From Candidatus Eisenbergiella stercoravium (GTDB taxonomy: Bacteria > Bacillota > Clostridia > Lachnospirales > Lachnospiraceae): DNA of 64,000 nucleotides. The stretch spans positions 1-64,000 of the forward strand of contig DXHY01000002.1 of assembly GCA_019113175.1 (NCBI GenBank). The letters are read 5' to 3'. Of this stretch, positions 7,063 to 16,101 are shown piece after piece; the first letter of the stretch is position 1, and each line of letters begins with the position of its first letter. The notes under the pieces are model-generated. The model searched no databases. It saw only the letters and a list, made by a program, of their open reading frames with translations, and was not told the origin of the DNA. The translations under genes were made by a program, and so were the position numbers.

Positions 7063-8988
7063 TTAGCACTTATCCTGATCCTTTTGCTGCTCTCTTCCAT
7101 GATGCTCCAGAAACACGAGAAGAACTGAAATATCTGCAGGAGAAACTCCGGAAATTCTGGATGCCTGTCCCACAGACACTGGCTGAAACTCCTTCAGCTT
7201 CTGTCTTGCCTCCAGCCTGAGACTGGGAACTTCATCATAATCCACCCAGCCGGGGATCTTTTTTTCTTCCATCTTTTTAAACTGATCAACCTGCTTTCGC
7301 TGTCTTCCTATATAACCCTCATATTTGAGTTCGATTTCCACCTGCTCAATCACATCAGCCGGAAGCTTCTCCCTGCCCGGATCAATTTCCGAAAGCATTT
7401 CATAATTCAACTCAGGCCGGCAGATCAGCTCAGCAAGACTGGCCGCCGTCTTTAAGGGAGAGCTCCCATGCTCTGAAAGAAACTGTTGAATAGGAGCAGA
7501 TGCTCCAACCATCACATTCTTCAGACGGGAAACCTCCTTTTCAATCTGTTCCTTCTTCCAACAGGTATAACAATATTCCTCTTCCGATACGAGACCTGCC
7601 TGATAGCCAATCTCACGGAGTCTCAGATCCGCATTATCCTGTCTGAGAAGCAGGCGGTATTCCGCCCTGGAGGTCATCATACGGTAAGGCTCGCGGTTAT
7701 CCTTTGTAATCAGATCATCGATCAGAACGCCTATATAAGCCTGAGAACGGTCAAGTACAACCGGCTTTCTGCCCTGAATCTGGAGGGCTGCATTCATTCC
7801 GGCAATCAAGCCCTGCGCTGCCGCTTCCTCATATCCGCTGCTTCCGTTGAACTGACCGGCGCTGAAAAGTCCTTCAATCCGACGAAACTCCAGAGTTGGA
7901 TAGAGCTGCCTCGCATCAATACAGTCATATTCTATGGCATAAGCATTTCTCACAATTTTGCAGTGTTCCAAACCAGGAACACTCCTGTACATGGCAAGCT
8001 GAACATCCTCAGGAAGAGAGGAAGACATGCCTCCCACATACATCTCATTGGTGGAAAGTCCTTCCGGCTCCAGAAACACCTGATGTCTCGGCTTATCCGA
8101 AAACTTGACTACCTTATCTTCAATGGACGGGCAGTAACGCGGTCCGGTTCCCTCGATAATTCCCGCATAAATAGGGGATCTGTCCAGATTGGCACGTATA
8201 ATCTCATGGGTTTTTTCATTAGTATAGGTCAGCCAGCAGGAAACCTGGGGCTTCTGAACGCTTTCCGGATCTGTGGAAAAGGAAAAGGGAACCACCCGTT
8301 CATCTCCGGGCTGTTCCTCCATTTTGGAAAAATCAATGGTTCTTCCATCCATTCTCGCTGGTGTTCCTGTTTTGAAACGCTTCATCCTGATCCCAAGATT
8401 TTTCAGACAGTCCGTCAGATAAACCGCGGGCTGAAGTCCATTGGGACCGGTATGAGTTATGGCCTCTCCGCACAGACATCTGGCATTCAGATAGGTTCCG
8501 GTACACAGAATGACGGCACGACACTCATAAACCATTCCCGTAAAGATGCGGATGCCGGTGATTTTCTTTTTTCCTTCTCCGCCCTGCACCTCTTCTGTCA
8601 GAAGCTCACATACCTCAGCCTGTTTAATGGTAAGATGGTCCTGATTTTCCAAAACCTGCCTCATACTTCTGGTATATTCCGCCTTATCAGCCTGTGCGCG
8701 CAGAGAATGAACTGCAGGTCCTTTGGAAACATTCAGCATTTTGGACTGGATAAAGGTTTTGTCTATATTCTTTCCCATTTCCCCGCCGAGAGCATCCAGT
8801 TCTCTGACGAGATGTCCCTTGGAAGATCCTCCGATATTTGGATTACATGGCATCAGAGCGATGCTGTCAGCGCTCACTGTGAAAATAACGGTTTCCAGTC
8901 CCATTCTTGCACAGGCCAGGGCTGCCTCACAGCCCGCATGTCCCGCACCGACCACACATACATCCACCCGTTCCATGACCTGCGCCAT
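7063..8988 (-). CDS. mnmG: tRNA uridine-5-carboxymethylaminomethyl modification enzyme, FAD subunit
   Basis: With MnmE this enzyme builds the cmnm5 modification on wobble uridine of certain tRNAs. The N-terminal Rossmann motif [19 protein letters not shown] binds FAD. The conserved block [20 protein letters not shown], the cysteine in [10 protein letters not shown], and the C-terminal helical MnmE-interacting domain with [17 protein letters not shown] are all present. The length of about 641 residues is normal. I prefer the ATG at 8988; the in-frame TTG at 9000 touches the AGAGGAG binding site and leaves no spacing. Unusually, mnmE is not adjacent: a membrane protein and rarA lie between. Confidence 0.96.
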   Translation of the reverse strand: MAQVMERVDVCVVGAGHAGCEAALACARMGLETVIFTVSADSIALMPCNPNIGGSSKGHLVRELDALGGEMGKNIDKTFIQSKMLNVSKGPAVHSLRAQADKAEYTRSMRQVLENQDHLTIKQAEVCELLTEEVQGGEGKKKITGIRIFTGMVYECRAVILCTGTYLNARCLCGEAITHTGPNGLQPAVYLTDCLKNLGIRMKRFKTGTPARMDGRTIDFSKMEEQPGDERVVPFSFSTDPESVQKPQVSCWLTYTNEKTHEIIRANLDRSPIYAGIIEGTGPRYCPSIEDKVVKFSDKPRHQVFLEPEGLSTNEMYVGGMSSSLPEDVQLAMYRSVPGLEHCKIVRNAYAIEYDCIDARQLYPTLEFRRIEGLFSAGQFNGSSGYEEAAAQGLIAGMNAALQIQGRKPVVLDRSQAYIGVLIDDLITKDNREPYRMMTSRAEYRLLLRQDNADLRLREIGYQAGLVSEEEYCYTCWKKEQIEKEVSRLKNVMVGASAPIQQFLSEHGSSPLKTAASLAELICRPELNYEMLSEIDPGREKLPADVIEQVEIELKYEGYIGRQRKQVDQFKKMEEKKIPGWVDYDEVPSLRLEARQKLKEFQPVSVGQASRISGVSPADISVLLVFLEHHGREQQKDQDKC

Positions 8989-9006
8989 TTTATGTTTCAA
9001 CTCCTC

Positions 9007-9615
9007 TTATTTCTTCTTCTTTTTCTTTTTATCCTTGTTTTTCTTTTTTTCCGGCTCATCAGAGGACTGATTTACCGGATTTTTACTTTCATTTTCCACT
9101 GACTCGGAAATCGGCCGGAAGGAAGCTTCTTCCGATGTATCATACTCCCTTTCGTATCTTTTTTCCGGTTCCCGGTATCTGTCGTCCAGATACAGACGGG
9201 ATCCCCGATCCGGCATGATAATAACGCCGTCCGCCCTCTGAATCTTTTCTTCTTCACAGGATTCTTTCTCCGGATAGACCGGACTTTCTTCTAAACCGGA
9301 GTATCCTCTTTTCTCACTTTCCGAAACAAAAGGTACTCTCCCTCCCTGTTCCGGCTTGGAAGCTCTGTACACCCTCTCCTGGTCCCCGGCCTTCTCCTGA
9401 GTCTTTCCCCATGCCTGGTCCCAAAGAGAACGAACCGGCTCCCAGATCAGCTCCAGAACACGCAGAAGCGCTATGAGCAGTACGACCCAGCAGATGATAT
9501 GATACATCTGCAGCTCTCCCGCGCTGTAGTTTTCCGATGCTCCGAAATACAGTCCAAGTCCCACAATCCCGACAGCCAGCAAAAAGAACAGACTCCCATT
9601 CGATTCTTTTTTCAT
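9007..9615 (-). CDS. Hypothetical two-pass membrane protein with lysine tail
   Basis: I do not recognise this protein of about 202 residues. It has two hydrophobic segments at about residues 9-26 and 36-56. A long charged and probably disordered tail follows, rich in Glu, Arg and Ser, with the motif ADGVIIMPDRGSRLYLDDR near the middle. It ends in a run of lysines (KKKNKDKKKKKKK). Both termini are likely cytoplasmic. The start is the ATG at 9615 with GGGG eight bases upstream. It lies between rarA and mnmG on the same strand, 18 bases before the mnmG start, so it is probably in the mnmG transcript. Confidence 0.7.
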   Translation of the reverse strand: MKKESNGSLFFLLAVGIVGLGLYFGASENYSAGELQMYHIICWVVLLIALLRVLELIWEPVRSLWDQAWGKTQEKAGDQERVYRASKPEQGGRVPFVSESEKRGYSGLEESPVYPEKESCEEEKIQRADGVIIMPDRGSRLYLDDRYREPEKRYEREYDTSEEASFRPISESVENESKNPVNQSSDEPEKKKNKDKKKKKKK

Positions 9616-9798
9616 CTTCTGCACCCCTTTTCCCATTTATCTGAAAATCATTCCGGTTCCGGATAAACATACCCCGTTTTTCTGCAATCGCACACTTTTT
9701 TTCATCTTAACACAAACACGGGAATAAGAAAAGAATAACGCTTCTGATTCCACATAAATCCGCCCTAATTTTTCTCAAAGCACACAGATCACCGCTTA

Positions 9799-11160
9799 TT
9801 ACGCTCCATTCTCTTCCTGTTCCTTTTTCCAGGCCCTGATACGTTCCAGCTTTTTCTTCGTCTCACTCTCCTTTCCCTGATCGGAAGGAATATAATATCT
9901 TCTTCCTTTCAGAGAATCCGGAAGACACTGCATGGCAGCAACCTTTTCCATGGTATCGTGTGCATACACATAGCCTTCCCCATAATGAAGCTCCTCCATC
10001 AGACTGGTTGGAGCATTGCGGATCTGAAGCGGCACCGGCTCGGCAAGCATTTTCACCGCATCCTCCTTACAATCTTCATATGCCTTATACAGGGAATTGG
10101 ATTTGGGAGCCATGGAAAGATAGACCACCGCATGGGTGAGATTCACATTACATTCCGGCATACCGATAAAATGGCATGCCTGATAAGCGGAAACCGCAAC
10201 CGTCAGAGCATTGCTGTCGGCCATTCCCACGTCCTCGCTGGCAAACCGGATCAGACGTCTTGCCACATATAGGGGATCTTCTCCTGCTTCCAGCATGCGC
10301 GCCAGCCAGTAAACAGCGGCGTCCGGATCCGTATTCCGCATGGACTTATGAAGCGCCGAGATCAGGTTATAATGCTCCTCCCCCTTCTTATCATAAAGCA
10401 GGGATCTTTTGCTGGTGCACTGCTCCAGCGTCTCTTCCGTGATCCGGATGGTTCCGTCCGGCAGGATTTCCCCGTTTAAAACCATCATCTCCAGCGTATT
10501 CAGGGCAGTTCTCGCATCTCCGTTGGCAAAGACGGCCGCAGCCTCCAGAATGGAATCCGAAATTTCAATCTTCTGTCCTCCATAGCCGGAATTTGCTGTG
10601 AGGGCATGGTTCAACAATTCTTTGATGTCTTCCTTTGACAGAGCCTGAAGCACGAACACCTTGCATCGGGACAGAAGAGCGGAATTGATTTCAAAGGAAG
10701 GATTTTCCGTGGTGGCTCCAATGAGAATGATGCTTCCCTTCTCCACAAAGGGAAGAAAGGCATCCTGCTGTGCTTTATTAAAACGATGAATCTCATCCAC
10801 AAAAACAATGGTTCTGCGCCCGGTCATTCGAACCTGTTCTGCCTGCTGCATCACCTGTCGGATTTCCTTAATGCCGCTGGTAACGGCGCTGAAATCAATG
10901 AATTCCGCCTTCGTTTTTCTGGCGATGATGCGGGCAAGCGTGGTCTTTCCCACGCCGGGAGGCCCCCAGAAAATCATGGAGCAGATGCTGTCCTGATCGA
11001 TCAGTCGGCGCAGCACCTTTCCCTCCCCGACCAGATGCTTTTGTCCCACAAATTCCACCAGACTTTCCGGACGGAGCCTGCTCGCCAGCGGATCGGAAGC
11101 AGAAACACTCCTCTCCCCCCAGCCGGAAGGTCCCGTATCAAACAACGACATCTGTTCCAT
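9799..11160 (-). CDS. rarA: Replication-associated recombination protein A (AAA+ ATPase)
   Basis: RarA (MgsA) acts at stalled replication forks. This 453-residue protein is of normal length. Walker [15 protein letters not shown] lies near residue 65, Walker [20 protein letters not shown] near 120, and sensor 1 GATTENPSF near 150. The C-terminal tetramerisation region follows, with [13 protein letters not shown] and a typical ending [10 protein letters not shown]. The N-terminus MEQMSLFD matches the family. It lies on the minus strand between mnmE and the lysine-tail membrane protein, about 160 bases from the latter. No strong terminator is seen in either gap. Confidence 0.95.
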   Translation of the reverse strand: MEQMSLFDTGPSGWGERSVSASDPLASRLRPESLVEFVGQKHLVGEGKVLRRLIDQDSICSMIFWGPPGVGKTTLARIIARKTKAEFIDFSAVTSGIKEIRQVMQQAEQVRMTGRRTIVFVDEIHRFNKAQQDAFLPFVEKGSIILIGATTENPSFEINSALLSRCKVFVLQALSKEDIKELLNHALTANSGYGGQKIEISDSILEAAAVFANGDARTALNTLEMMVLNGEILPDGTIRITEETLEQCTSKRSLLYDKKGEEHYNLISALHKSMRNTDPDAAVYWLARMLEAGEDPLYVARRLIRFASEDVGMADSNALTVAVSAYQACHFIGMPECNVNLTHAVVYLSMAPKSNSLYKAYEDCKEDAVKMLAEPVPLQIRNAPTSLMEELHYGEGYVYAHDTMEKVAAMQCLPDSLKGRRYYIPSDQGKESETKKKLERIRAWKKEQEENGA

Positions 11161-11220
11161 TTCCAGGCCACCTCCAATCCTGATGTTCCCTTTTACATCA
11201 TCCCTGAACCAGGCTGATCC

Positions 11221-12606
11221 TTATTTTCCCATGCAGAATTTGCTGAAAATCTCATTTACCAGGTCTTCCCCAACCTCTTCCCCTATGATTTCTCCCAGAG
11301 AAGAATAGGCGCTCATCAGATCAATGGAAAAGAAATCCTCCGGCATACCGGCCTCCAGACTCCTTTTCACCTCAAGAAGGCTGTCACGTGCGCTCTCAAG
11401 CGCCTCCTTATGCCGCATGCTCGTAATGACGACCTCCTCATTAAAGCTGATCTTTCCGGAGAAAAACAGATCTGTAAGAACCTTTTCAAATTCATCCAGC
11501 CCCTGATTCTCTTTCGCGGATATGCGGACGACCGGCACCCCTTCCGGAAGTTTTTTTCTTAATTTTTCTTCTGTCAAAACCGGGGCAAGGTCAGACTTAT
11601 TCAGAAGCGCAATACACTTTTTTCCCTGAATCAGCTGCAGAATATGCGCATCACTTTCATCCATAGGAATGGAAGAATCCGCCATATACAGAATCAGATC
11701 CGCCTCCTTAGCATACTGCTCCGCTCTTTCCACTCCCATCCTTTCCACAACATCTGAGGTGGAACGGATTCCCGCAGTATCGATCACGTTCAGACTGATT
11801 CCATGCAGACTGACCGATTCCTCCAGCACGTCCCTGGTGGTTCCGGCTATATCGGTCACAATGGCCCGTTCCCTGCCGGCAAGAAGATTCAGAAGGGAGG
11901 ATTTTCCCGCATTGGGCTTTCCTACGATCACCGTATTGATCCCTTCCTTCAGAAGCCTTCCATCTTCCGCGGAAGCGATCAGCCGGCCGCATTCCCCGAT
12001 CAGCTGATCCACCTTAATGGAAAGCTGCTCCGGATAGCCTTCGGTGCTGATGTGCTCCGGATCATCCAGGGCGGATTCAATGAATGCAAGCTCTGTCAGA
12101 ATCTCCTGCCGGAGACTTCTGATACGGGCGGAAACCGAACCCTCAAGCTGACTGAAGGAGGCCTTTCTGGCATAATCGTTCCGGGATTGGATCAGATCCA
12201 TCACCGCTTCCGCCTTTGCCAGATCGATCCTGCCGTTTAAAAAGGCACGTTTGGTAAATTCTCCCGGTTCGGCAAGTCTGGCGCCGTTTTTCAGCACCGA
12301 TTCCAGAATCCGGCGCATCACAAGAATGCCGCCGTGACAGTTGATCTCAACAGTATCCTCTCTCGTATATGTTTTCGGCGCCTTCATGACTGATACCATG
12401 ACCTCGTCCAGAACCTCATCCCCATCCACAATAAAGCCATAATGAATGGTATGGCTGCCATAATCCTTCAGACTATGGCAGCCATTCTTAGACCGGTAAA
12501 CGCGGTCACCGACCGGTATCGCTTCGCTCCCGCTGATACGGATGATCCCGATGCCGGAATCGGAAAGCGCCGTTGCAATCGCTGCAATCGTCTCGGTCTG
12601 TTTCAT
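11221..12606 (-). CDS. mnmE: tRNA modification GTPase
   Basis: MnmE is the GTPase partner of MnmG in wobble-uridine modification. The N-terminal folate-binding domain begins TIAAIATALSDSGIGIIRISG-like. The G domain inside the helical domain has P-loop GKPNAGKSSLLNLL, switch TTRDVLEE, DTAGIR and NKSDL. The C-terminus ends FCMGK, the CxGK box that carries the essential cysteine. The start at 12606 has GGAG six bases upstream. An in-frame ATG at 12639 overlaps the end of jag and is less likely. Confidence 0.96.
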   Translation of the reverse strand: MKQTETIAAIATALSDSGIGIIRISGSEAIPVGDRVYRSKNGCHSLKDYGSHTIHYGFIVDGDEVLDEVMVSVMKAPKTYTREDTVEINCHGGILVMRRILESVLKNGARLAEPGEFTKRAFLNGRIDLAKAEAVMDLIQSRNDYARKASFSQLEGSVSARIRSLRQEILTELAFIESALDDPEHISTEGYPEQLSIKVDQLIGECGRLIASAEDGRLLKEGINTVIVGKPNAGKSSLLNLLAGRERAIVTDIAGTTRDVLEESVSLHGISLNVIDTAGIRSTSDVVERMGVERAEQYAKEADLILYMADSSIPMDESDAHILQLIQGKKCIALLNKSDLAPVLTEEKLRKKLPEGVPVVRISAKENQGLDEFEKVLTDLFFSGKISFNEEVVITSMRHKEALESARDSLLEVKRSLEAGMPEDFFSIDLMSAYSSLGEIIGEEVGEDLVNEIFSKFCMGK

Positions 12607-12647
12607 TTTAATCTCCATTGCTGCGTCAGCAGCATTCACCTGCTCTC

Positions 12648-13271
12648 TTATTTCTTCAGGGTAACCACCACATGACGGAAGGGCTCCTCCCCTTCGCTGT
12701 GGGTCGTCACAAACTTATCATTCTGAAGCGCGGAATGAATGATTCTTCTCTCATAGGGATTCATCGGCTCAAGGGATACGCTTCTCTTAGTCCTCTTTAC
12801 CTTATAGGCGATGTTCTTCGCCAGATTTTCCAGAGTTTCCTTTCTTCTCTTCCTGTAATTCTCCGTATCCACCTTAACGCGGATATAATCATCGCTGTCC
12901 CGGTTCACAACAAGGGAAACCAGATACTGAAGGGAATCCAGAGTCTGCCCTCTCTTTCCGATCAGCACTCCCATATCGTCGCCCTTGAGCTCGATGTCCA
13001 TCACCTTTTCCTCTTCATCGAAGCTCACTTCCACGAGGACCGTCATGTTCATGGCAGTGAATACGTCATCAAGAAATGCCTTCGCCTTATCTTCCAGGGT
13101 TTCCTTTACCTTTGCCCTGATTCTGGCAGGCTTAGAATTAAAGCCCAGAAATCCGGAGGAACCCTCTTCCATCACTTCATATTCCAGTCTGTCGCTGGTC
13201 ACAAGAAATTTCTGGCATGCCGCAGTAATGGCATCGTCCACTGTCTTTGCAGTAAATTCCACGAATTCCAT
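12648..13271 (-). CDS. jag: RNA-binding protein Jag (KhpB/EloR)
   Basis: This protein of about 207 residues has the Jag N-terminal domain (FTAKTVDDAI at the start), an acidic linker, a KH domain with GVLIGKRGQTLDSLQYLVS (about 105-125) and a C-terminal R3H domain with EPMNPYERRIIHSAL. In related bacteria KhpB/EloR binds RNA and influences cell elongation and division. The start ATG at 13271 has GGAGG five bases upstream. It lies 13 bases from the yidC stop, so the two are probably translated from one message. Confidence 0.95.
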   Translation of the reverse strand: MEFVEFTAKTVDDAITAACQKFLVTSDRLEYEVMEEGSSGFLGFNSKPARIRAKVKETLEDKAKAFLDDVFTAMNMTVLVEVSFDEEEKVMDIELKGDDMGVLIGKRGQTLDSLQYLVSLVVNRDSDDYIRVKVDTENYRKRRKETLENLAKNIAYKVKRTKRSVSLEPMNPYERRIIHSALQNDKFVTTHSEGEEPFRHVVVTLKK

Positions 13272-13284
13272 AATTTCCTCCAAT

Positions 13285-14670
13285 CTACTTCTGATCAGAT
13301 TTCTTCTTCTTTTCAGGCTTATTGTTGTTCTCGTTATAAATTCTTACCATATTAGCCTTGGCCGTAATGCTTCCGGGCTTTGGCGCCTTTTTGTTATACA
13401 TCTCCGTGGACTTTCTGACCGCTTCTTCCTTTTCCTCCTGAGTCAGCGGGGGTGCGGAGGCAGCCTTCTGGGAGATGGAACGCTTCGGCTTCTGCTGCTG
13501 CGTCTGCACATTTCTGGTATTCATGTTCGCATACTGATTTATGGTTTTGGGATCAATGCCCGCCTTCTCCATCCTCTTAATGCGTTTCTCCATCTTTTCC
13601 TTGGCCTTATCCTTGTTCTTTTCAATGATCTGGTCAAGATCCATCCGGTCGATATGCTTGTTTACGGCCACCTGCTGGATACTTCTTACCACAGAGCTGG
13701 CCACCCAGTACAGACCCACACCGGCAGGGAGAGAGAAACAGAATACAGCGGAAAAAATCGGCATGATCGTGTTCATCATCTTCATGGACGCCATCATGCT
13801 GTTCTGCTGATCATTTCCGGAAGTATCAGTTGCCTGGGGCATCAGCTTCACGTTGATCCACTGGGTTACCGCTGAAAGAACCGGAATGGCAAGGGCTGCA
13901 ATAATCAGCAGAATACTTCCCTGCGCTACCGCATTGGAAAAATAATAGGAAGGGGAATCCCCGATATTCATTCCAAGGAAATTATTGTATTCCGCCAGCT
14001 TTGACGTCGTATTCTGAATATCTGCGGCAAGGCTGGGAAATTTTTCCGCAAGGCTTGCCCATTCCGGCGTGGAAGCCTTATTCAGTACATCAATAAAGGC
14101 GTTCTGAATATAGGTAACGTTTCCGGACGTATACTGCTCGTTGGTAAAACGGTTGGCATACATGGCGGCATTCTGGAATCCACGGATGAATTCCTCGCTG
14201 CCTTCCATGTTAATCAGCTTGTCCACCAGCGGGAAAAATGCATCTCTGACCTGACTGATATAGGCAGGAATCGCATAGATTACCCGGTACAGAGCGTACA
14301 GGATGGGCAGCTGAATCAGAAGCTGCACGCAGCTTCCCATGGGAGAAACCCCATATTTCGCATAGACAGCCTGCGTTTCATTCTGCATGGCCATCATGGA
14401 ATCATTGTCCTTCCTGTCCTTATACTTTTTCTGGATCGCCTGAAGTTCCGGATTCATCTTGTTGCTGAGCTTGGAAAATTTCTGCTGTCTGATGGTCAGC
14501 GGAAGCATCAGCATATAGACAACAATCGTGAAAATAATAATGGCAAGACCGATATTGGGGATTCCGATCAGATTCAGAAGATCAAAAATCCACTCCATAA
14601 TCTGTCCCAGAATGACAGCAATCCATCCTATTACAGGCGTACTGTCCTGCGTCAAAAGTATACCAGACAA
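13285..14670 (-). CDS. yidC: Membrane protein insertase YidC/Oxa1
   Basis: YidC inserts proteins into the membrane, alone or with SecYEG. This protein has 461 residues, long for a Gram-positive YidC. Membrane segments are visible near residues 12-37, 41-60, 108-128, about 252-272 and 312-335. The conserved PLTIRQQKFSKLSNKMNPEL block follows the second segment and supplies the groove arginine region. A large external loop (about 140-245) and a long basic C-terminal tail (from about 345, ending KPEKKKKSDQK) explain the extra length. The tail could help ribosome binding. There is no lipobox cysteine. The start is TTG with AGGAGG nine bases upstream. Confidence 0.95.
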   Translation of the reverse strand: MSGILLTQDSTPVIGWIAVILGQIMEWIFDLLNLIGIPNIGLAIIIFTIVVYMLMLPLTIRQQKFSKLSNKMNPELQAIQKKYKDRKDNDSMMAMQNETQAVYAKYGVSPMGSCVQLLIQLPILYALYRVIYAIPAYISQVRDAFFPLVDKLINMEGSEEFIRGFQNAAMYANRFTNEQYTSGNVTYIQNAFIDVLNKASTPEWASLAEKFPSLAADIQNTTSKLAEYNNFLGMNIGDSPSYYFSNAVAQGSILLIIAALAIPVLSAVTQWINVKLMPQATDTSGNDQQNSMMASMKMMNTIMPIFSAVFCFSLPAGVGLYWVASSVVRSIQQVAVNKHIDRMDLDQIIEKNKDKAKEKMEKRIKRMEKAGIDPKTINQYANMNTRNVQTQQQKPKRSISQKAASAPPLTQEEKEEAVRKSTEMYNKKAPKPGSITAKANMVRIYNENNNKPEKKKKSDQK

Positions 14671-14697
14671 AACTTAAATCCTCCTTCTCCCGTCTCC

Positions 14698-14907
14698 TCA
14701 GGGAACCGGGTCATAGCCTCCCCTGGAAAAGGGATTGCATCTTATAATTCTCCAAAGGGCGAGAAGCCCGCCCTTTATGGCCCCGTATTTTTCCACCGCC
14801 TCAAGTCCATACTCACTGCAGGTGGGAATATAGGGGCATTTCGTCCTTTTCATGGGCGAAAGATATTTTCTGTAGCCTTTAATCAATACAATAAGAAGAG
14901 TTTTCAT
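14698..14907 (-). CDS. yidD: Membrane protein insertion efficiency factor YidD
   Basis: This 69-residue protein has the family pattern IKGYRKYLSPM, CPYIPTCSEYGLEAVEKYG and a C-terminal CNPFSRGGYDPVP. YidD is a small, membrane-associated aid to YidC. The ATG at 14907 has AAGGAG at a good distance. A longer frame reaching 14958 would overlap rnpA and adds residues foreign to the family. It sits in the standard rpmH-rnpA-yidD-yidC order. Confidence 0.93.
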   Translation of the reverse strand: MKTLLIVLIKGYRKYLSPMKRTKCPYIPTCSEYGLEAVEKYGAIKGGLLALWRIIRCNPFSRGGYDPVP

Positions 14908-14954
14908 GCCCAAGTCTCCTTCCCGGATAAAAATCTCTTCCTGAATTTGCTCTC

Positions 14955-15317
14955 TCAATCCGATCCGGCTTTTCCGGCATTCCTTAAAATCCGGTGAAGC
15001 CTTCCCAAATGAAGCAGCGCGCTCTCAACCTCCCCGAAGGAAGCCGAAGCGGCATTCGATCTGGCCACGATCACAATATCCAAACCACTATTGAATACCT
15101 TTTCCTGTAACCGGTAGCCTTCACGAACCAGCCTTGTAATACGGTGCCTTACAACGCTGTTTCCGACCTTTTTGCTCACGGATATTCCGACTCTGTTCCT
15201 TCCGCTGTTATTTTCCAACACATACATCACGAACAACCGATTGGCATGTGATCTGCCTTTGCGGTAAACAGTACGGAAATCCTCATTCTTTTTCAAGCTT
15301 TCTGAAAATTCCATCAT
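14955..15317 (-). CDS. rnpA: Ribonuclease P protein component
   Basis: This 120-residue basic protein is the protein subunit of RNase P, which trims tRNA 5' ends together with the M1-type RNA. The start SLKKNEDFRTVYRKG, the central GISVSKKVGNSVVRHRITR (the RNR-type motif) and DIVIVARSNAA are diagnostic. The ATG at 15317 has AGGA seven bases upstream. It follows rpmH, but a strong hairpin-plus-T-run lies between the two genes (15372-15400). Confidence 0.96.
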   Translation of the reverse strand: MMEFSESLKKNEDFRTVYRKGRSHANRLFVMYVLENNSGRNRVGISVSKKVGNSVVRHRITRLVREGYRLQEKVFNSGLDIVIVARSNAASASFGEVESALLHLGRLHRILRNAGKAGSD

Positions 15318-15371
15318 TCAGAAATCCTTTCTCTCTGAAAACCGCAGCATTTTCGGACGTCTGCGGCCATA

Positions 15372-15400
15372 AAGAGAAAAAGGCCACATCACTGCGGCCT
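15372..15400 (-). terminator. Terminator/attenuator between rpmH and rnpA
   Basis: On the minus strand AGGCCGCA pairs with TGTGGCCT around a GTGA tetraloop (15381-15400; one G-T pair), followed at once by five T residues and C. The stem starts inside the rpmH stop codon. It would end most rpmH transcripts and let only read-through reach rnpA. Confidence 0.7.
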
Positions 15401-15533
15401 ATGCGGACAATCTCTTTCTTCCCTTAGCTCTTCTTGCTGCCAGTACCTTTCTTCCTCCCGGAGTACTCATTCTGGCTCTGAAGCCGTGGACTTTATTTCT
15501 CTGCCTGTTCTTGGGCTGGAATGTCATCTTCAT
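15399..15533 (-). CDS. rpmH: 50S ribosomal protein L34
   Basis: This 44-residue very basic protein starts [19 protein letters not shown] and ends [10 protein letters not shown], a textbook L34. The start ATG is preceded by GGAGGTGCAGTTTT. It is the first gene of the leftward operon from the origin and is driven by the strong predicted promoter at 15612-15640. Confidence 0.97.
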   Translation of the reverse strand: MKMTFQPKNRQRNKVHGFRARMSTPGGRKVLAARRAKGRKRLSA

Positions 15534-15611
15534 AAAACTGCACCTCCTTCTCTCTAAAAATGTGCATAAAATATACACAACACAATTCAGTGTTGGAAAA
15601 TATCATTTCAG

Positions 15612-15640
15612 ATTATATAGGAAGAAATCCTTTCAGTCAA
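15612..15640 (-). promoter_or_regulatory. Predicted strong rpmH promoter
   Basis: On the minus strand TTGACT (15635-15640) and TATAAT (15612-15617) are 17 bases apart, close to the sigma-A consensus. The rpmH start is about 80 bases downstream. The promoter lies on the left border of oriC, divergent from dnaA. Confidence 0.8.
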
Positions 15641-15720
15641 GCAAAAAACCGCATTTTCAGCGAGAAAAAAAACGCTGAAAAATCCCGAAAAAAATCGTTG
15701 TTTTCACTAATACAACATAT

Positions 15721-16020
15721 TGTTACTAATTTTTCAAATTATCTACAACATCTGGGGGGCCAAAAATCATCCACATTTTGAAAACAGAGATGTCCACCAT
15801 CGGAAATCTTATCCACAATTTGTGAATAACTTGTGGATAACCTTCGGTTTTCCACCCCCTTTTCCACAGAAAAAAGATTGGAAGCCCCGTTTTTCATGCA
15901 TGTGTAAATGTTAATTACTGTTTTCCACTTATCCACATTTGCACATTGAAATCCCTGTTTTTGTTGATAACCTCTCCTTCTTTTCACACAATGTGGAAAA
16001 ATCTTATCCCCAGAATTAAC
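15721..16020. other. oriC left part: DnaA-box cluster upstream of dnaA
   Basis: Exact DnaA boxes TTATCCACA occur at 15809-15817 (+), 15832-15840 (-) and 15929-15937 (+). Near-matches are TTATTCACA at 15821-15829 (-), TTATCAACA at 15962-15970 (-), TTATCTACA at 15739-15747 (+), TCATCCACA at 15767-15775 (+) and TTATCCCCA at 16004-16012 (+). The 15534-15720 part is AT-rich. With the cluster after dnaA this makes a bipartite origin of the Bacillus type. Confidence 0.9.
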
Positions 16021-16022
16021 AT

Positions 16023-16051
16023 TTGATATTTGCTGTCTTTTAGAGTAAGAT
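16023..16051 (+). promoter_or_regulatory. Predicted dnaA promoter
   Basis: TTGATA (16023-16028) and TAAGAT (16046-16051) are separated by 17 bases, about 50 bases before the dnaA start. A DnaA-box-like TTATCCCCA ends 11 bases upstream of the -35 box, which fits autoregulation by DnaA. Confidence 0.6.
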
Positions 16052-16101
16052 AAGGTAGACGTATTTTCCACATAAGGAAATACCCTACAGGAGGTTCAGG
16101 G

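Noticed and set aside
7486-9102. 538-codon plus-strand frame
   Set aside because: It is antisense to mnmG, which has clear motifs throughout.
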